Below the pieces are notes generated by a model. The model ran no database searches, was not told the origin of the DNA, and saw only the letters and a program-made list of their open reading frames with translations. Below are positions 13,653 through 26,911 of a stretch of 64,000 bases of DNA, in pieces. Each line of letters opens with the position of its first letter. The first letter of the stretch is position 1. This DNA comes from Syngnathus acus. Lineage: Eukaryota; Chordata; Actinopteri; Syngnathiformes; Syngnathidae. Where the stretch lies: the NCBI RefSeq assembly GCF_901709675.1, contig NC_051092.1:14236991-14300990 (forward strand), written 5' to 3'. The position numbers and the translations under genes were made by a program.

Positions 13653-15336
13653 AACTATCCAGCCTTTATAATCATTTAATCCTTTATAATCCTTTTCTGT
13701 TTTAGGTTTTTGAAGTTTGTTGGACAGTTTTAGGTTACCGCTTTCCCAAGTTTTTTTAAGTGAGCAATATGGGACATCTTTGTATAATAAATTAGGACCG
13801 GGGATGTGCCTTCTTCTGCTCGGATGACAGAAAAGGTGGGGAACTACAGATATACGTATATGTGCAAGCAAAGATTATTAAACGGCTTAATCGCTTCGCT
13901 AGAAAAGCTCTGGATTGCATGTAAGAAAAGCCAAATTGTGAAGCAAAGGCGGATCTATTTCTGCAGTATGACAGGACCATATTTTCTAAGCAGAGGGTAC
14001 AGTAGTGCCATCAGCGGCTTAAGCTATAGAAGCATGGGTGTGTGTGACACGCGGCGGTGGATGGTTAAGACGAAGGGGATAGAGATGTGGGGGGATTTGG
14101 AGGCGGGCAGCCAAATAGTGAAGTGCGAGGAGTGCAGTTTGGTGGCGGGCGAGAGAGCAGTGACCCAGAAAGCGGCGATACGCGGCGAGCACCTCTAGAC
14201 GCTATGTCACTCAAATAGAAACAATTAGTCCAGATTCTTGTAATGAGGCTTAATTCAATCCTAACTCCGGCCAAAGTCAAAAGCAGCCATGTTGGGAGGA
14301 GGACGTGCACCTGTGTGGATTTTACTTTGAAAAGCATATCCATTTAACACGCATTTACGATTCATTAACAGTTCTTAATTAATTCATGTCTGTGTGAAGT
14401 TGATAATTCCTTGCCACAAAGGCAAATTTCTTTTTAGGGTTTTGATACTTGGGTGATGTAAAAATGTGGTTTTACATCATTTATTCAACTTGAAGTTAAC
14501 TTTGAACATGCTAACGCTCTTCCCCATGTTTTTTCAAGGAGTTGGGTTCATAAAGTCACCTGTTACAACCAGGAGTTGGCAAAAAGTTGCAAACATTCTC
14601 AAACAGTCTCAAATTGTTGCTAATTTTTGCAACAAATGAGCTAACATGTTTCACAAACGCTTTTAGCATTGCTAAAAGTCGCTAAATGTCATGCTAACAA
14701 TTGAGGCGACCTCCTCGTTTTTGCTAGCAGTCAGTAAATTGGCGAATCCAACATTCACTACGTTCACAACCAGCGCAAGAAATCTTATCACTGTGTCAAA
14801 TTGAATTTTAATTTCCCCTCTAGTCCATGAAGGAAATTTAGTCAAACACAAATGGCTCGTTCCGTCTCAGCAGAGATTTCCACCGAGTGCCGTAATTATT
14901 AGCCTTTAATTTGGATTTTGTTTCGGGTTCGTTAATATCCTTCCCTGGACAGTGTTAGTGTTCTCTAATGTTGCAAAGTTTTTTTTTTCCAATCTGAAGG
15001 CGACTTGTTTCTTCTTCTAAGTTCCTGAAATGTCCTAGCTGTCTGTCCTCACCTTAATTGACTTTTCTTCTCTTTCCCCCCACCAGCACGCAGGTCACAT
15101 TTTCCTTGTACTCAATTTCTCGCCACTCTGCAGCTGTTCTCCTTTCTTGCCATCTGTGTGTCTGCCTCTTATCTGATTTTTGTTTTCCGGGGAGCCAGCG
15201 AAGGGAAGCTGGTGGTCCTGTCTTTGGCCATCGGTGTGGCCGAGCAAGACGACTTTGCCAATATCCCCGACCTGCAGGAAACGCAGCAGCAGCAGCCGGT
15301 CCCAGCGCCCAGTCAGGAGCCCCCTCTCGAGAAGAG
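5252..15336 (+). CDS. syt7: syt7 variable linker: anchor exon plus four symmetric cassette exons
   Basis: The anchor exon 5252-5331 runs phase 0 to phase 2 and encodes [20 protein letters not shown] followed by GEKKAI. The next four exons, 6285-6419 (135 nt), 9108-9275 (168), 11426-11827 (402) and 15199-15336 (138), are all multiples of three and all start and end in phase 2. Each can be skipped without a frameshift. Together they encode 281 residues: [13 protein letters not shown]...YGDPRLTL; a Gly/Ser-rich segment; a Pro/Gly/Ala-rich segment ending DVKSFL; and [20 protein letters not shown]. Exon 22633-22735 accepts phase 2 and returns to phase 0. This fits the known alternative splicing of the SYT7 linker into isoforms of different length. 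The 9108-9275 exon rests mainly on splice sites and phase and is the least certain of the set. Confidence 0.85.
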
Positions 15337-18300
15337 GTACCCGATAATACGTGAAAATCAAAAGGATGGCAAATGAACAAAAGCGAAGAAGATATCAAAG
15401 AACGAGCTTAGAGAGGATATCCGGAGGATAGTAGTTTGTCTTATGATGAGTCCCGGCACTTAAATACTTTGCGATAAAGACTGTAGGCCAGATAACAGCG
15501 CTGATATACACGGAAATAAAAAAAATATGATGGTCACAAGCACACGTGGGGAAAAAATGGCAAAGCACTTTGGATGTTGGCTGTAAAAGCCAAAATGGAG
15601 GATCACTTTCACACGCATTCTAACCAATCAAATCAAACAGTGTTTTCTCAACAAGTGATCTTTTACTTTAACTCTGGCATGATAATCATCTGCTGACATT
15701 TTCCTCCATGTTGTCATTACCTTTTTCCTTGTCATTCCACCCCCTCCAGTTATTGCATTTTCTTTGTATTTTCACGCTTTTATTATTCCACTCTGCTGTC
15801 TTTTTTTTTTGTGTGTGTGCCTCATGCTCATTAGCTGCCTTCAATCACCCTCTGCTGTTCTGAGAGTCCCGTCTCTGTAGCTCCACCAAGGGCCCAGAGA
15901 GCCTTCTCATTATTCCACAACATGTTCGTCGCTTCCATAAATGCGCTGCTAAAAATAAACCCTTTCCTTGCCTGCCATCTTCCACACTCCAAGCCAAAAC
16001 ATTTCCACTCATCTATCCATTACGCTCATCTAAAAATAAATGCTTTTGGATTGTCCACCAGGTGGGAGAAGCGGGTCTTGGGAAATGTTTTCTGCTATGG
16101 TTTGTTTTGGTGACCCAAAACGCTCAAAGTGGTCAGTTTGACAGTATTTGTAGCTTCTCGGTAAAATTCGATAGCCTACTTGGTGTAAGCTGCGAGTTTG
16201 ATTTCCCCCGCTGGCCTATTAATCTCCTTTTAACCTCACTTCTGATTCTGTGACAAATTGGAGACAATTTGGAGATAAACGATGTGACACGCGGCTTGAG
16301 ACGCCGTCGTCGGGTGAACAAATTTGGATTATTCGTCACACCAATTATATCTCACTCGCAGGTGTTTCATCAGTGTTGAGACGCCGAAGACATGAAATTC
16401 CAGCGTTAGTATTACAAGACCGAGCAGTTTTATCTTTTTTTTTTTTTTTGTACAGCTGTAGAACAACACGACAGTCGTCCGCTATCTAACAAACGCACTC
16501 TCCGACTTTAATACAAACCATAAGTTTCCCGTGACACATTTTTCCTCGAGGTTAATTCAAAACTGCAAATATGAAAGAGGTTTTTGTGAAAAAATGCCTC
16601 TTTTATGAAAATCAAAACTCTAGTATGAAATCCAGAATTAGCCTTTTCTGCCATTTCCTACATATTTCGTTTCGGGGCTTCTTCAGTCATTGTGCTCACC
16701 TGGAAACCTTCTTTAATAGCTTGTGAAATCCACTAATAGGAGCAACAAAGGACAGACGCCGAAAAGTCAAACACACCTTGATTAGCTGTGATTGAGTGCG
16801 TTTAGATTAACCTAAGGTTCATGTAATTTCGTGGAGATAGAAGAAAAAATGGGAAGGAATCTTGAGCTGCTATATTGAAAGATTTAAATGTCCCTCACCT
16901 GTGCTTTTAACTAATTTGGCTCAAGCTTCCTCTTATTTTGTTTGTCTATTGACAAATTACAAGCTGGTTTATAGTGAGTGATTTAGCCACATTTTAATTG
17001 GATGCTAAATACAGTTAGCGACGCTGACTTTCTGGGAGTTGATGATCCCCGCAGTGTTAGTGCTGACTCGGCAGATGTCCGACAATGATCGAATCGATCA
17101 AGCTTTTGGCATAGCGCTTATTATCGTCTGGAAGCTGCCTAGAGCTGGAGACACAACTGCACTCGCTTTCATTTTCACTTTTTTCCATCTCATAACAACC
17201 TGTGTATTGACATCAAACATGCGCCTGTCACATATCCTTACGCTCTAAATGGATACAAGTATTGAGACAAATAACATTGTCAACTTTGAATGAACGGCCC
17301 AAAACTCAAAGAAACACATTTGTGTGGAAATTTCATTTCCTGTAAATGTCCTCATGCTTTTGTCCATGTAGAGAAATGTAGGCAACCCATTTGGCAATAT
17401 GAGAAATTTTTTGCCGGCATAAGTCAAACATCATGTGAGTACGACTTTGTCGAATAATCACTAAGCTTTCTACACACACTTTTCATTATCTGTTTTGATT
17501 TCAGAGCAATTTCATTTATTATTATCCAGAACAGACACCGACTCTATAGTAAGCTCAACTTAAATTCAATATTGTACGTTAAAATTGCTAATTAATTGAT
17601 ATGTTTGATCTCATGATAGTGTATTTCCTGACACCCTTAACCTTGCCTAGTGATTAAGAGCGCACGTATGTAAAAGCATCAAAGGGTCAAACATCCGCCG
17701 AATGGCCCTTCTTCCCCTTCAGCGGCACGCTAATGCTTAATTGTTACTTTGCTGTACTTGAAAGCTGAGAAAAGCCGCGGCATTCATTGGGGGACCTTGC
17801 GTATGATCAAAAATACGATAAAACCGTTGCGTTTACGAGACGGAGCTTGGGTTGACAAATAATTTTCTCCACGTGAAAACATGAGTTGAGTCGGACTGGA
17901 AAATATTCCATTGCGAGAGATTGGAATGGAGCATGCTGAGAGATTGATGTCGCGGGCATCCACAGGCCATCGCTATTAGAAAGCTTAATTAGAACGTCAG
18001 AGTGGCTTGTTAATGCCTCATTGGTCCTTACTCATACAATTCTGTTGCGATTCACTGAACCTATACAGTAAAGGCTCCTCCCGTGTTGCTATAAAGAGAA
18101 GCCACATTCCCCAAGAGCTTTGAATGTAGATCTCTGCGTGAACAGCGAGTCGGGCGCCCAATGAAGACGGAGATTCGGGAGAGAGGAGGCGGGATGTATA
18201 GTCGTGCTGCATTAACATTCAATCCGCTTGCCTGTGGCCTTTCAATTATTCAGGCATGGAAGTTGCATCATTTTGTGTAAGCCAGCAGAGATGTTGCTTG

Positions 18301-21300
18301 TGTTAGAATACATCTGGGAGATATTAATAGATATAGACGCAAATTTTCCGAGCCTGAAAGATGGTCGAGAGTGCCTGTTTAATGACAAGTGGGCTAGACC
18401 AACGTGTTTTATGTTTTATCCGATGGGCGCTATGCTTACTTACTATATGGACGTGAAGAGCAAAATCAAAGATAGATGGAGGTCATGACCTTTACCCGAA
18501 AACCACTCGAAACAATCTTTGCCTATAATAGAAATGTCATATATTGATTAGACCTCAAACCTTTTATACAAAATATCACCTAAAAAAATGCAAGATCTAA
18601 TGTAAACGCAACTAAAATATGTCTGCCATCTAGTGGTGATTGATGGCATTACAACTTATAACTATAGTCAATATTTGCTAATAGGCACCCGCAGAATTGC
18701 ATATTTACAGATTTTTATTTCCTCCATTTTTTTTTTTTCAATTTCTTCCGGGATTTTGGGGGTGGCAAAGTTTATCAAGGGTCCGCTCAAAGTGGCCCGT
18801 GGGCCGCCAGTTGCCCACCCCTGCACTAGATGGAGCTTTTTGAGCACCACTGGATTACACATTACTATGCTGCCCTGACACGACTTGCCTCCTATCCCAG
18901 GAGCTTTTCAGGCCTAACTAATCAGCTCTCTCTCCAGGCGTGCTGATTAAGTTGGCCCATGAATCTTCCTATCGCTGCGGTTGGCGTTCATATGTGTACA
19001 TCTCCTGGGAGTGCACATCTTCCTTCCAATTGAGCAATCGGAGGCTGTGCTGTGTGTTCTGTGCATGGGCCTGACAGCAGGTACAAGGCTTGGTACACAT
19101 GTGCTCCTCAAATAAATAGACGGGAGACGAGCAATTAGGAGCTAAAATGGGATTCAACCGTATCCTGCCCCAGAACAGGTGGCTCATTTGCTTATGCCAG
19201 AGTCTTCCATTTCAATCTGTATTCAAAACATCTAGCGGCAGTTTAAGTGGACCTTTAAAAATGTTACGTTAATAATGTTAAAGAAATCCTTCAGTTGAGC
19301 TTAGAGACTAAAAATTACAGGCGCTGGGTTGATATTGATTGTCTTTAGACAGTCTGATCATATTGGCCATGGCTAATGGAGTGAACTCCACAACTGTGAT
19401 TTGAAAAATTCCCAAAAGCATTTAGACCTCGTTCTCTGTGAATGAGGCAGAGACACGGACGGCGAGGTTTAGTGCCTCCCGTGTTGCCTCTTGTCGAAAT
19501 TGGATTTCAGCACACGTTGCTATTTAAGTCACGTTCCCAGCCTCTACGCGCACGCAGCAATCAGTTAACAGTGAATGCATCCGAGGCCAGTTTTGATCTG
19601 GAGGGGCGCTCAAGCAGCAGGATGACTGGCCCGACGTCGGTTCATGTGAGCCTTTCATCCCGGGGAGTTTCCACTGTGGCCGCAAACGCGCGACTGGGTT
19701 GAGGCAGCACCGAGATTGCAAAACGCCATGGCGTGTTGGTGTGTGTCTCGGGAGGGGCTGGGTTGGGCTTTGTTTCTCGCGTCTCTCTCCAGCCTTGAAG
19801 TGGAGTGTCGTTCCCCCTACTTCGAGCTGCTGGCCCTCGGTCAGGTAACCAAACAGGATAGTATCACAGGACGGTGAAACCCACAGTGGCCCCGCCCGCC
19901 TCCACGTGTGTTTGTGTGAACGTGTGTGTCCGCGAGGCGCTCACCCGTACCTGTCATATATCCTCAACTTTGTTCTCATTGTGTTTGCCTGTTTGCTGCC
20001 CCCCCTTTTTAATACCCCTGCCCCCGTGCCCACCCCCAACACACACACCCTAAATCCCAATATGTATGATCTATGTTTCCAAAAGCCGTTGCTATGCCAA
20101 CAGCCCACTTTCTGAGCTGCAGGGGAGTCTGATCTGAATTCGTCTCAACACTGCTGTCTACTGGCTACTGTAGGATACTGCAGGCTTTAACGCTTCAAGA
20201 TCCCATAGGGTTGCTGAAAAATGCTATATTACGTCAATTCCTAGATTTTAGGAGAGAGATTAGATAAGACCAAAGCCAAATCTTATCTGAAATCACGATA
20301 CACTATAAGACCTGGAGGACAGCAATGTATTTCCTGCTACTAATGTGCTGTAGCAGCCACTTTGTTAAAAGAAGCAGGAGGTGCTGCCGAGCAGAATGGT
20401 AGGAAAGCCAATGCCCAGGTTGCAGATGTTTCTACCCGAGAATGCAATGACGCCTTGAGTGAAGCATGAAGGCGAATGAATGAATAATTGAAGATGTTGA
20501 CTCCCCCATCGTTACTTGGTAGGTGGGGGAGGAGGGAGGTACCTTGCAAAGCATCACCTTCTGCTTTCAGAGCTCCTTTCATCTCAGTCTCCAATCGAGG
20601 TTTAGAACTTTTTTTCCTCCGGCTTTTTAACTTGTTGCCTGCAGTTTAAAAAAAAACAACAAAGTAAAGCCCTTGAAAATGGAATCCCCGCAACTAATAC
20701 AACTAACAGATTGATAACTCTCCCCCTCCCTCCTGAAATTGATTAGCACCCCCCCACCACCACCCCTCCTTCCCTTTGCTGGTTGAAGTGATTGTGATTT
20801 TGTGCTTGTCCCGTTTGCTCGCTTTTTCTGTCTGTCTTTTTGTCAGTATATCCTCCCCCCCAGTTCTGTCCTTGTGTCTGCAAAACAACACTCAAATTTG
20901 GTGAAAGCGAGCATTTTCAATTCAGGCAAAACTTGACAGATGCTGGCCAGACAGAAAGACTTTTGTTTCCTGCCTATCCAAGGCATTGCCCTCACTCTCC
21001 GAGTGACTCCTACTTGCATATGTCTTATATGCACATGTAGCCAATGCCAGTTTGTGCTTTGGCCCGCCCACCTGCCGGCCGGCCGTTGTGGTCCCAGTCG
21101 TCACTTTTAGAGTGTTGCTAAATGGTTGGCAAATCAGGCTAGATTCCAGTTGACGTGACTTCATTTCAAGTAACACCCTCTTTTGTGACACTCTAAATGT
21201 GCATTTCCCCTTTTGAGTCTGTCTCCTTTGACATGTTATCCTAAAACGTCATATTTTATTCCATGATTGTCATATTTCATATTTTCCTTTTCCGCTGATG

Positions 21301-24300
21301 AATGTGTTTTGTTTTTTTATCGCTCTCTCCCTTCAGCATGCGTGTTCCTTTGTCTACTGTAAGATTGTGAACTCTTTTATTTTATTTTGGTATCTTCTTC
21401 TTTGATACTGATCAGACTGACCAAACTAAGCCTCTCTTGTGTTTCCAGGCTTTCCTACCTACCTTCCTTCCTTCCTTCCTACCTTCCTTCCTTCCTTCAT
21501 CCCCTATCTCTTCTTGCAGCTCTCTTTTTTTTCCTAATGTGGTGTTTGTAACAATCTGTTTTGTTTTTTGCTTTTTGTGACCTCACTGTTCACGCTATTA
21601 ATACTTGCTATCTTTTCTTATACAGACAAAAAATGATTCTCTGCTTGCTTTTCTCTTTCTTACATCCCTTGTTGGACCTTCTATCTTATCTACAGTCTTT
21701 ATGATTTCCATCAAGTTTATGTCTTCAACCTTCTGCATCCTCTCCTTTGATTATTTATTTATTTTTTCCATTTATTGCCGACCGGTTTTTCAGTGCTCTT
21801 TTCCAAAGTGTCACATTGTATTTGGTCAGGACATCTGGATATTTGTATTGTATGACATGCTTTCTTTAATTCCATATTTTAATTGTATGACCTTCTTTTG
21901 CTGTTGACATTGTGTACACCTTTGACTTTTCATGCTGTACCAACTCAGACGTGATTCCGCCTTTTCTACAATCCACATTGGAAGGAACAGCTGTTGAGAT
22001 TTATTCACATTTAAACATCAGCTCTTCCATGTCAGATCTATTTTTTCTTCCCTCCTTTTATTTTAGAATTAAGATTTTGTTTCTGATTACACAGACTCGA
22101 CACACACGACACAAAACTGTCCACTGTCTCGTTAAATGTCTTGTCTTCTACATGTTGCTGTACATGTTTGTCTCGTTGTTTATACGTGTCAATTATCTGT
22201 GGGTGTCTTGTCCACGTCCTCCCAGGGAACTTAATGGTTGGCTACAGAATTGGTTTCAATTAATACAAATTTAGTGGTTTATTTTTGTTCACTTGCTGGA
22301 GGTTACTTTCTTGTCGGAGGTATGGATGTTTGCCACGCTGGACATATTGTCCAGTCATTTCAGATTCCAAGTTCCATCAAATACAACTCCACACATCAAA
22401 CAAACGTCCTCCCTCCGAGCACCCGTTGTTAATCTGTGGACTTTTTTTTTTGGCAGATCTGATTTGGCTGCACAATCACCTTTTGAAATGTCATCTATCC
22501 CCCAAAACAAATTTGGACTCAATTGTGATAGATAGTTTTCATGTGCCAAACAGGTGGAGGTTGGACTCAGACAGACATTCTGTCTTTTTCTGGAGATGAG
22601 TTTGTGTGCTCAATGTGTGTTTGTGCTTCCAGGGGCAACAAGCCAGCGAACAGTCCCAAAGGCCAACCTCCTGATGGCGATGGCCACTCCTCCGTGACCG
22701 ACCTGGCTAACTCCCTCACTGGAGACATGGTGATGGTAAGACAACGGACACAAATGTTTTGGCAGCGCATTGCTACGCCATGTGAGGTGTGTCAGAAAAG
22801 TTCCAGGACTAGTTATGTGAAAGATACATTTCAAAGCCCAACTACAAGGGACAGTGAGTTTTGGTATAATATCTCATGTCTGTGTCACGGTGACAACGCG
22901 CCTGCCTGACAATGGCCTGAGCATCTGACAGTTCCCTACTTACCCAACCTGGCTTTATAAGATATGTTTTTCTTCTCAAGGGCGTGATCAAAGGAAACCA
23001 TTTTGTCATCAAAATGTGGCCATGATGTTTCTGAAAGAATCCCTTCAGGAGTCCGTTAAGAGAAAAAAGTGCCATTGAATCCAGGCGGCTATGCTTCAAA
23101 TATAAAATAAAAATCTATTTTTTTTCCTGACACCATTCTTGAAACGTTTTTGACACACCAACTATTAGACTTTGGTCAAATAACAAACTTATAAGAGATT
23201 TTCCTGAACAAGATTCAGGTTATTATAACTTCTTCAGAAGATTGAAATTTAAAGTTCCGTTGCACCGTGCTGCTACAGTTCAGGGATTGTCCACCGGTGG
23301 TCCGCGGCCCTCTAGTTGTCCGTGGCGGTGTTGCAGGTGGTCCGTGAAACTGAAAATGTACAATAATTTTAACATTTAAAAAAAATCAAATTTATTTATT
23401 ATTTAGACTTGATTTATTTTCCAGCTAATTCTGTGAATTATTTACTTGTTTACAAATCAGGAAATTGCAATGTGCTGGTTTGAAATTTGAGAGCACTTGT
23501 GGTCCTTACAGCTGTCTCCAGGTTCAGAAGATGATGACGGCGAGGGTCCAATCAGTGAGAAGCTTGGTCGGATCCAGTTCAGTATAGGCTACAGCTTCCA
23601 GAACACAACCCTTACTGTCAAACTTCTCAGGGGCCAGGAGCTCCCGGCCAAGGACTTCTCTGGTACTTCAGATCCCTTTGTCAAAATCTACTTGCTGCCT
23701 GATAAGAAGCACAAACTGGAGACCAAGGTCAAGAGAAAGAACCTCAACCCCCACTGGAATGAAACCTTCCTATTTGAAGGTGTGTGGCGTTTTCCTTAAC
23801 ACTTAACGTATGCTTTCATTTCAATGATAAAATATTTGCCCGATTAAAAAGAAATCTTCTTCCACCTCTGTGTTAGGTTTCCCCTATGAGAAGGTGAGAG
23901 AGCGCACACTTTACCTTCAGGTGTTGGACTACGACCGCTTCAGCAGGAATGACCCCATTGGAGAGGTCTCCATCCCACTCAACAAGGTGGAATTGGGTCA
24001 GATCAAGACCTTCTGGAAGGAGCTCAAACCCTGCAGTGACGGCAGTGTAAGAGAGCCCGATGATTCCATTCCAAAGTTTGAATTGCTTTTTTTTTTTTTA
24101 TACTTCAACCGACTCAATTTGATATTATTTGATGATTCATGCCGAGCACGATTTTTGTTTGTGTGTGTGTTCCTCAGGGGAGACGAGGGGACTTGCTGGT
24201 GTCTCTCTGCTATAATCCCACTGCCAACACCATCACTGTGAACATCATCAAAGCCCGTAATCTCAAAGCCATGGATATCGGAGGCACCTCAGGTAGACTT

Positions 24301-26911
24301 TGCGTAGTATTTGCTCTTTCTCTCTAACCCTTGCTCAGCAGCCATGAGACCTTGAAGCGACTTTGGATTGTATGACGTCGAACAACGCCTGCTCAATATT
24401 TATATATTCAATGCCCCGCTCCGTTCCGAGGATGCCTATCGCCTGGTTCCCGATCAGGGTCGCGCCGTATATAGCTGTGTAGCAAGGTGACATTACACTG
24501 TCAGGGAAGGTTCCTGCTGTCAAATTAGAACCATTCATCACAGTCTGCCAATGCACACAGCTTCTCAAGAAGATGCAGTCATGTTATTGGTTCTTTACAG
24601 AGGAGAAAGAATATAGGCCTATTCATTTCTATTATACGTTTTTTTGTGTTCAAATATCCGTCGTTTAAGAAAATGATGACGCCACAACACCGATGTATTT
24701 GTCTGACAGTAAGAATCACATCAACGCAATCGGAACAAACACATTTTTGTACACTTTCTTTTTTTGTTAAAAGTCAAGTCTTCAACCCTTCACACAATCA
24801 CAGTCTCTTTAGTTGATTCTTTTGCTGTAAAGTGAACTAAGTAATTGTACTTCCCCTCCATAATTATCTGCAAATGCATGACTTTAGGAGTGCATGGTGC
24901 TATTATGCCCCGTGCGGGTTATGGCCATTATAGAACGACAGTCTGATAAGGCGGCACAGTAAGTGCTTTGAAGCGACATTGTGGTATAATTTTCACACAC
25001 ACACACACGCGCACACACACGCACACACACACACACACACTGCTGCATTTTTTTTTTTTTTTTTTTTTACAAAATGATGATTGGTGATTCAAAATGAGTG
25101 AAAGAAAAATAATAATAGAAAATTAGTGTATTTGTTTTTCATAAAAGCATCAGTATGGATGCTCAGCCCTTGCTTATTGATTTCTTTGTTTTGACCGTGA
25201 GCTCAAACTATAAATCCCCATCATTGCAATTAAAAGAGAATCACACCAAAAAAAAAAAAAAACATCATGGGCATTTTGATGATAGCTTACCTGCGTATGA
25301 CTTCCGCATTGCAGATCCCTACGTGAAGGTGTGGCTGATGCACAAAGACAGACGTGTGGAAAAGAAAAAAACAGTTACAATGAAACGCTGTCTCAATCCC
25401 ATCTTCAACGAGTCCTTCCCCTTCGACGTTCCCGCCCACGTGCTGCGGGAGACCACCATCATCATCACTGTCATGGACAAGGACAGACTCAGCCGCAATG
25501 ACGTTATCGGCAAGGTAAAGTCTAGCGTCAAGGCTTTTGTTGTCATCGCCCTTTATTACGACAGGAACGTCTCCTTCAGATTTTCCCCTCAGGTTAGACG
25601 CCAATGTAAATACTTCCAAAGTTTTGGAGTCATGATACAATCCCTCATGAATATTTACAATCCACACATAAGCATACAGATAAATATCATCAGTCATCTT
25701 CAGAGTCACTTGATTGAAATAACAATACTTTATTTAATGCCACAACACGGCTTGCCCTATACGTCTTCTTAGTGATTGACTTTTCTGGGGCACCTGACGC
25801 TTGTAGCCATTTAACATTATGTTGCATTTGCATACAGCACTGTAAAAATATTCCGGTTTCTGCAATATGTAGTAAAAATGGAGTCAGAGAAGGAACGGTT
25901 AACGTAGTTAATTAGTTGAACTCGAGCTGACTATAGGTGAGAACCTCTGCCTACTCCAGCCTGCAAAGAGAGTATAAAAGATGTATTATTCCAAACTTAT
26001 GACTTTCACATTTTCAGAGTGACATAAAAGGGTGAAAAATAGCCGTAACTACATTTCACATCCTTTCCATATAGAAAGGCTTTTTCGCAGAAAGCTGCTG
26101 GCATAAATTTCGAGCGCAACCACGGTAGAACAGCTCTTTGCTGACAGTCAAGTACAGTATTACATTAGCATGAATACAAACAAATAAACTCGGCCTATTG
26201 TGCATTCTCTGAGAGTGCCTTTTCGCATCAAGGTTTTTGTTCTTGTCTTGGTTTTTGTGCAGCAGGTGTAAAGTCCCTGTCAGGATTGAATAATGGTTCT
26301 AATTACTGACTTTACTGATAGTTACAGCCCTACGAATAGTGTATCTTAATTAATTCTGCTACATTAGCGCTGTATCGTGAAATCCTCTTCTACAAGTTGA
26401 CGGAAGGTGCAATTAAATTATTTTTCGACCTGCCATCATTCACGCGACAAAATAATAGCGTTTTGATTGCATGCTGACTAACTCACACTGGGTAAATTAG
26501 CAGTTTTGTTTGGCGCTTTGATCACTGCCGGAGCTAGGGGGGGGGCTGCGGGGGCACTGACCCACCCCCTCCCGAAATATGCTCGGCAGGTGCCAGGCCA
26601 TATAATTGACACCTGGATATTTTCATTATTTTTGTTTGTTTTTTTGTCTATATTTCCATCCATAACGCGCATGGAACACGCAATAAATCTTTATTGGGAT
26701 TTGGCCAGAGTGTTTGTAAAAAAAAAATAATAATCCAAACGGTGTGTGAAAAAACGTTTTCAGCCATCAGATTGAAGATATTCAATATTGATTTGCCTTC
26801 TGTTAGATCTACCTGTCGTGGAAGAGCGGTCCAGCGGAGGTGAAGCACTGGAAAGACATGCTGGCGCGGCCGCGCACCAACGTTGCCCAGTGGCACGCTC
26901 TCAAGGCCTGA
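5252..26911 (+). CDS. syt7: Synaptotagmin-7, C-terminal 627 codons (11 coding exons; 5' exons outside window)
   Basis: Synaptotagmin-7 is a high-affinity Ca2+ sensor for slow/asynchronous exocytosis, lysosome exocytosis and vesicle replenishment, anchored by one N-terminal membrane helix and carrying tandem C2 domains. Exons: 5252-5331, 6285-6419, 9108-9275, 11426-11827, 15199-15336, 22633-22735, 23512-23779, 23877-24046, 24178-24292, 25315-25514, 26807-26911 (TGA). All have GT donors and AG acceptors, and the total of 1884 nt stays in frame. Family-diagnostic sequence includes [15 protein letters not shown] after the juxtamembrane region, [31 protein letters not shown], both C2 domains, and the C-terminal WHALKA, which fits the synaptotagmin WHXL motif. 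The membrane exon is missing and must lie upstream of the window. Whether this is the syt7a or syt7b paralogue cannot be decided here. The lrrc10b neighbour supports orthology with mammalian SYT7. Confidence 0.96.
11028..11425 (+). promoter_or_regulatory. AG-free, pyrimidine-rich tract and 3' splice site of the largest syt7 linker exon
   Basis: From 11028 to 11423 there is not a single AG dinucleotide on the + strand. The tract ends in the acceptor 'ctgccctcccag' at 11425, followed by the exon starting CTTTGGGGATCCC. Such AG exclusion zones mark 3' splice sites that may use a distant branch point. The phase at 11426 matches the upstream donor at 9275 exactly. Confidence 0.7.
13593..13652 (+). 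repeat. (TTAG)n microsatellite
   Basis: About 15 perfect copies of the tetramer lie in the syt7 intron between the 11426-11827 and 15199-15336 exons. Confidence 0.95.
18623..18833. mobile_element. Decayed hAT-like terminal fragment bounded by a short inverted repeat
   Basis: The segment 'gtggcccgtgggccgccag' followed by 'ttgcccacccctgc' near 18793-18824 resembles the 3' terminus of teleost hAT elements such as the one at 39887-41210. The ends 'ccatctagtg' (about 18626) and 'cactagatgg' (about 18825) are inverted copies. The left end 'ctgccatctagtggt' also matches the CTCF core on the - strand. No transposase remains. Confidence 0.4.
21456..21498 (+). repeat. (CTTC)n-type imperfect microsatellite
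   Basis: Runs of 'cttccttcctac' and 'cttccttccttc' lie in the large syt7 intron before the 22633 exon. Confidence 0.8.
23280..23350 (+). mobile_element. Short hAT-like terminal fragment
   Basis: The sequence 'cagggattgtccaccggtgg' followed by 'tccgcggccctctagttg' resembles the GC-rich ends of non-autonomous hAT elements in fish. No matching second terminus or target duplication was found, so this is a low-confidence call. Confidence 0.3.
23512..24046 (+). CDS. syt7: syt7 C2A domain exons
   Basis: Two exons, 23512-23779 and 23877-24046, joined in phase 1, encode the pre-C2A segment ([12 protein letters not shown]) and the C2A domain. The two Ca2+-binding loops are intact: [12 protein letters not shown] in loop 1 and [14 protein letters not shown] in loop 3 provide the acidic ligands expected in a Ca2+-binding C2 domain. 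The polybasic strand [12 protein letters not shown] is also present. The 96-bp intron between them is one of the shortest in the gene. Confidence 0.95.
24178..26911 (+). CDS. syt7: syt7 C2B domain exons and stop codon
   Basis: Exons 24178-24292, 25315-25514 and 26807-26911 encode C2B. The Ca2+ ligands are present in [15 protein letters not shown] and [15 protein letters not shown], and the polybasic stretch EKKKTVTMK is intact. The last exon gives [15 protein letters not shown] and ends in VAQWHALKA before TGA (26909-26911). The intron between the first two C2B exons carries a CA repeat and a poly-T run at 24993-25069. Confidence 0.95.
24993..25069 (+). repeat. (CA)n microsatellite followed by poly-T
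   Basis: About 48 bp of interrupted CA repeat and a run of more than 20 T lie in the syt7 intron between the first two C2B exons. Confidence 0.95.
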
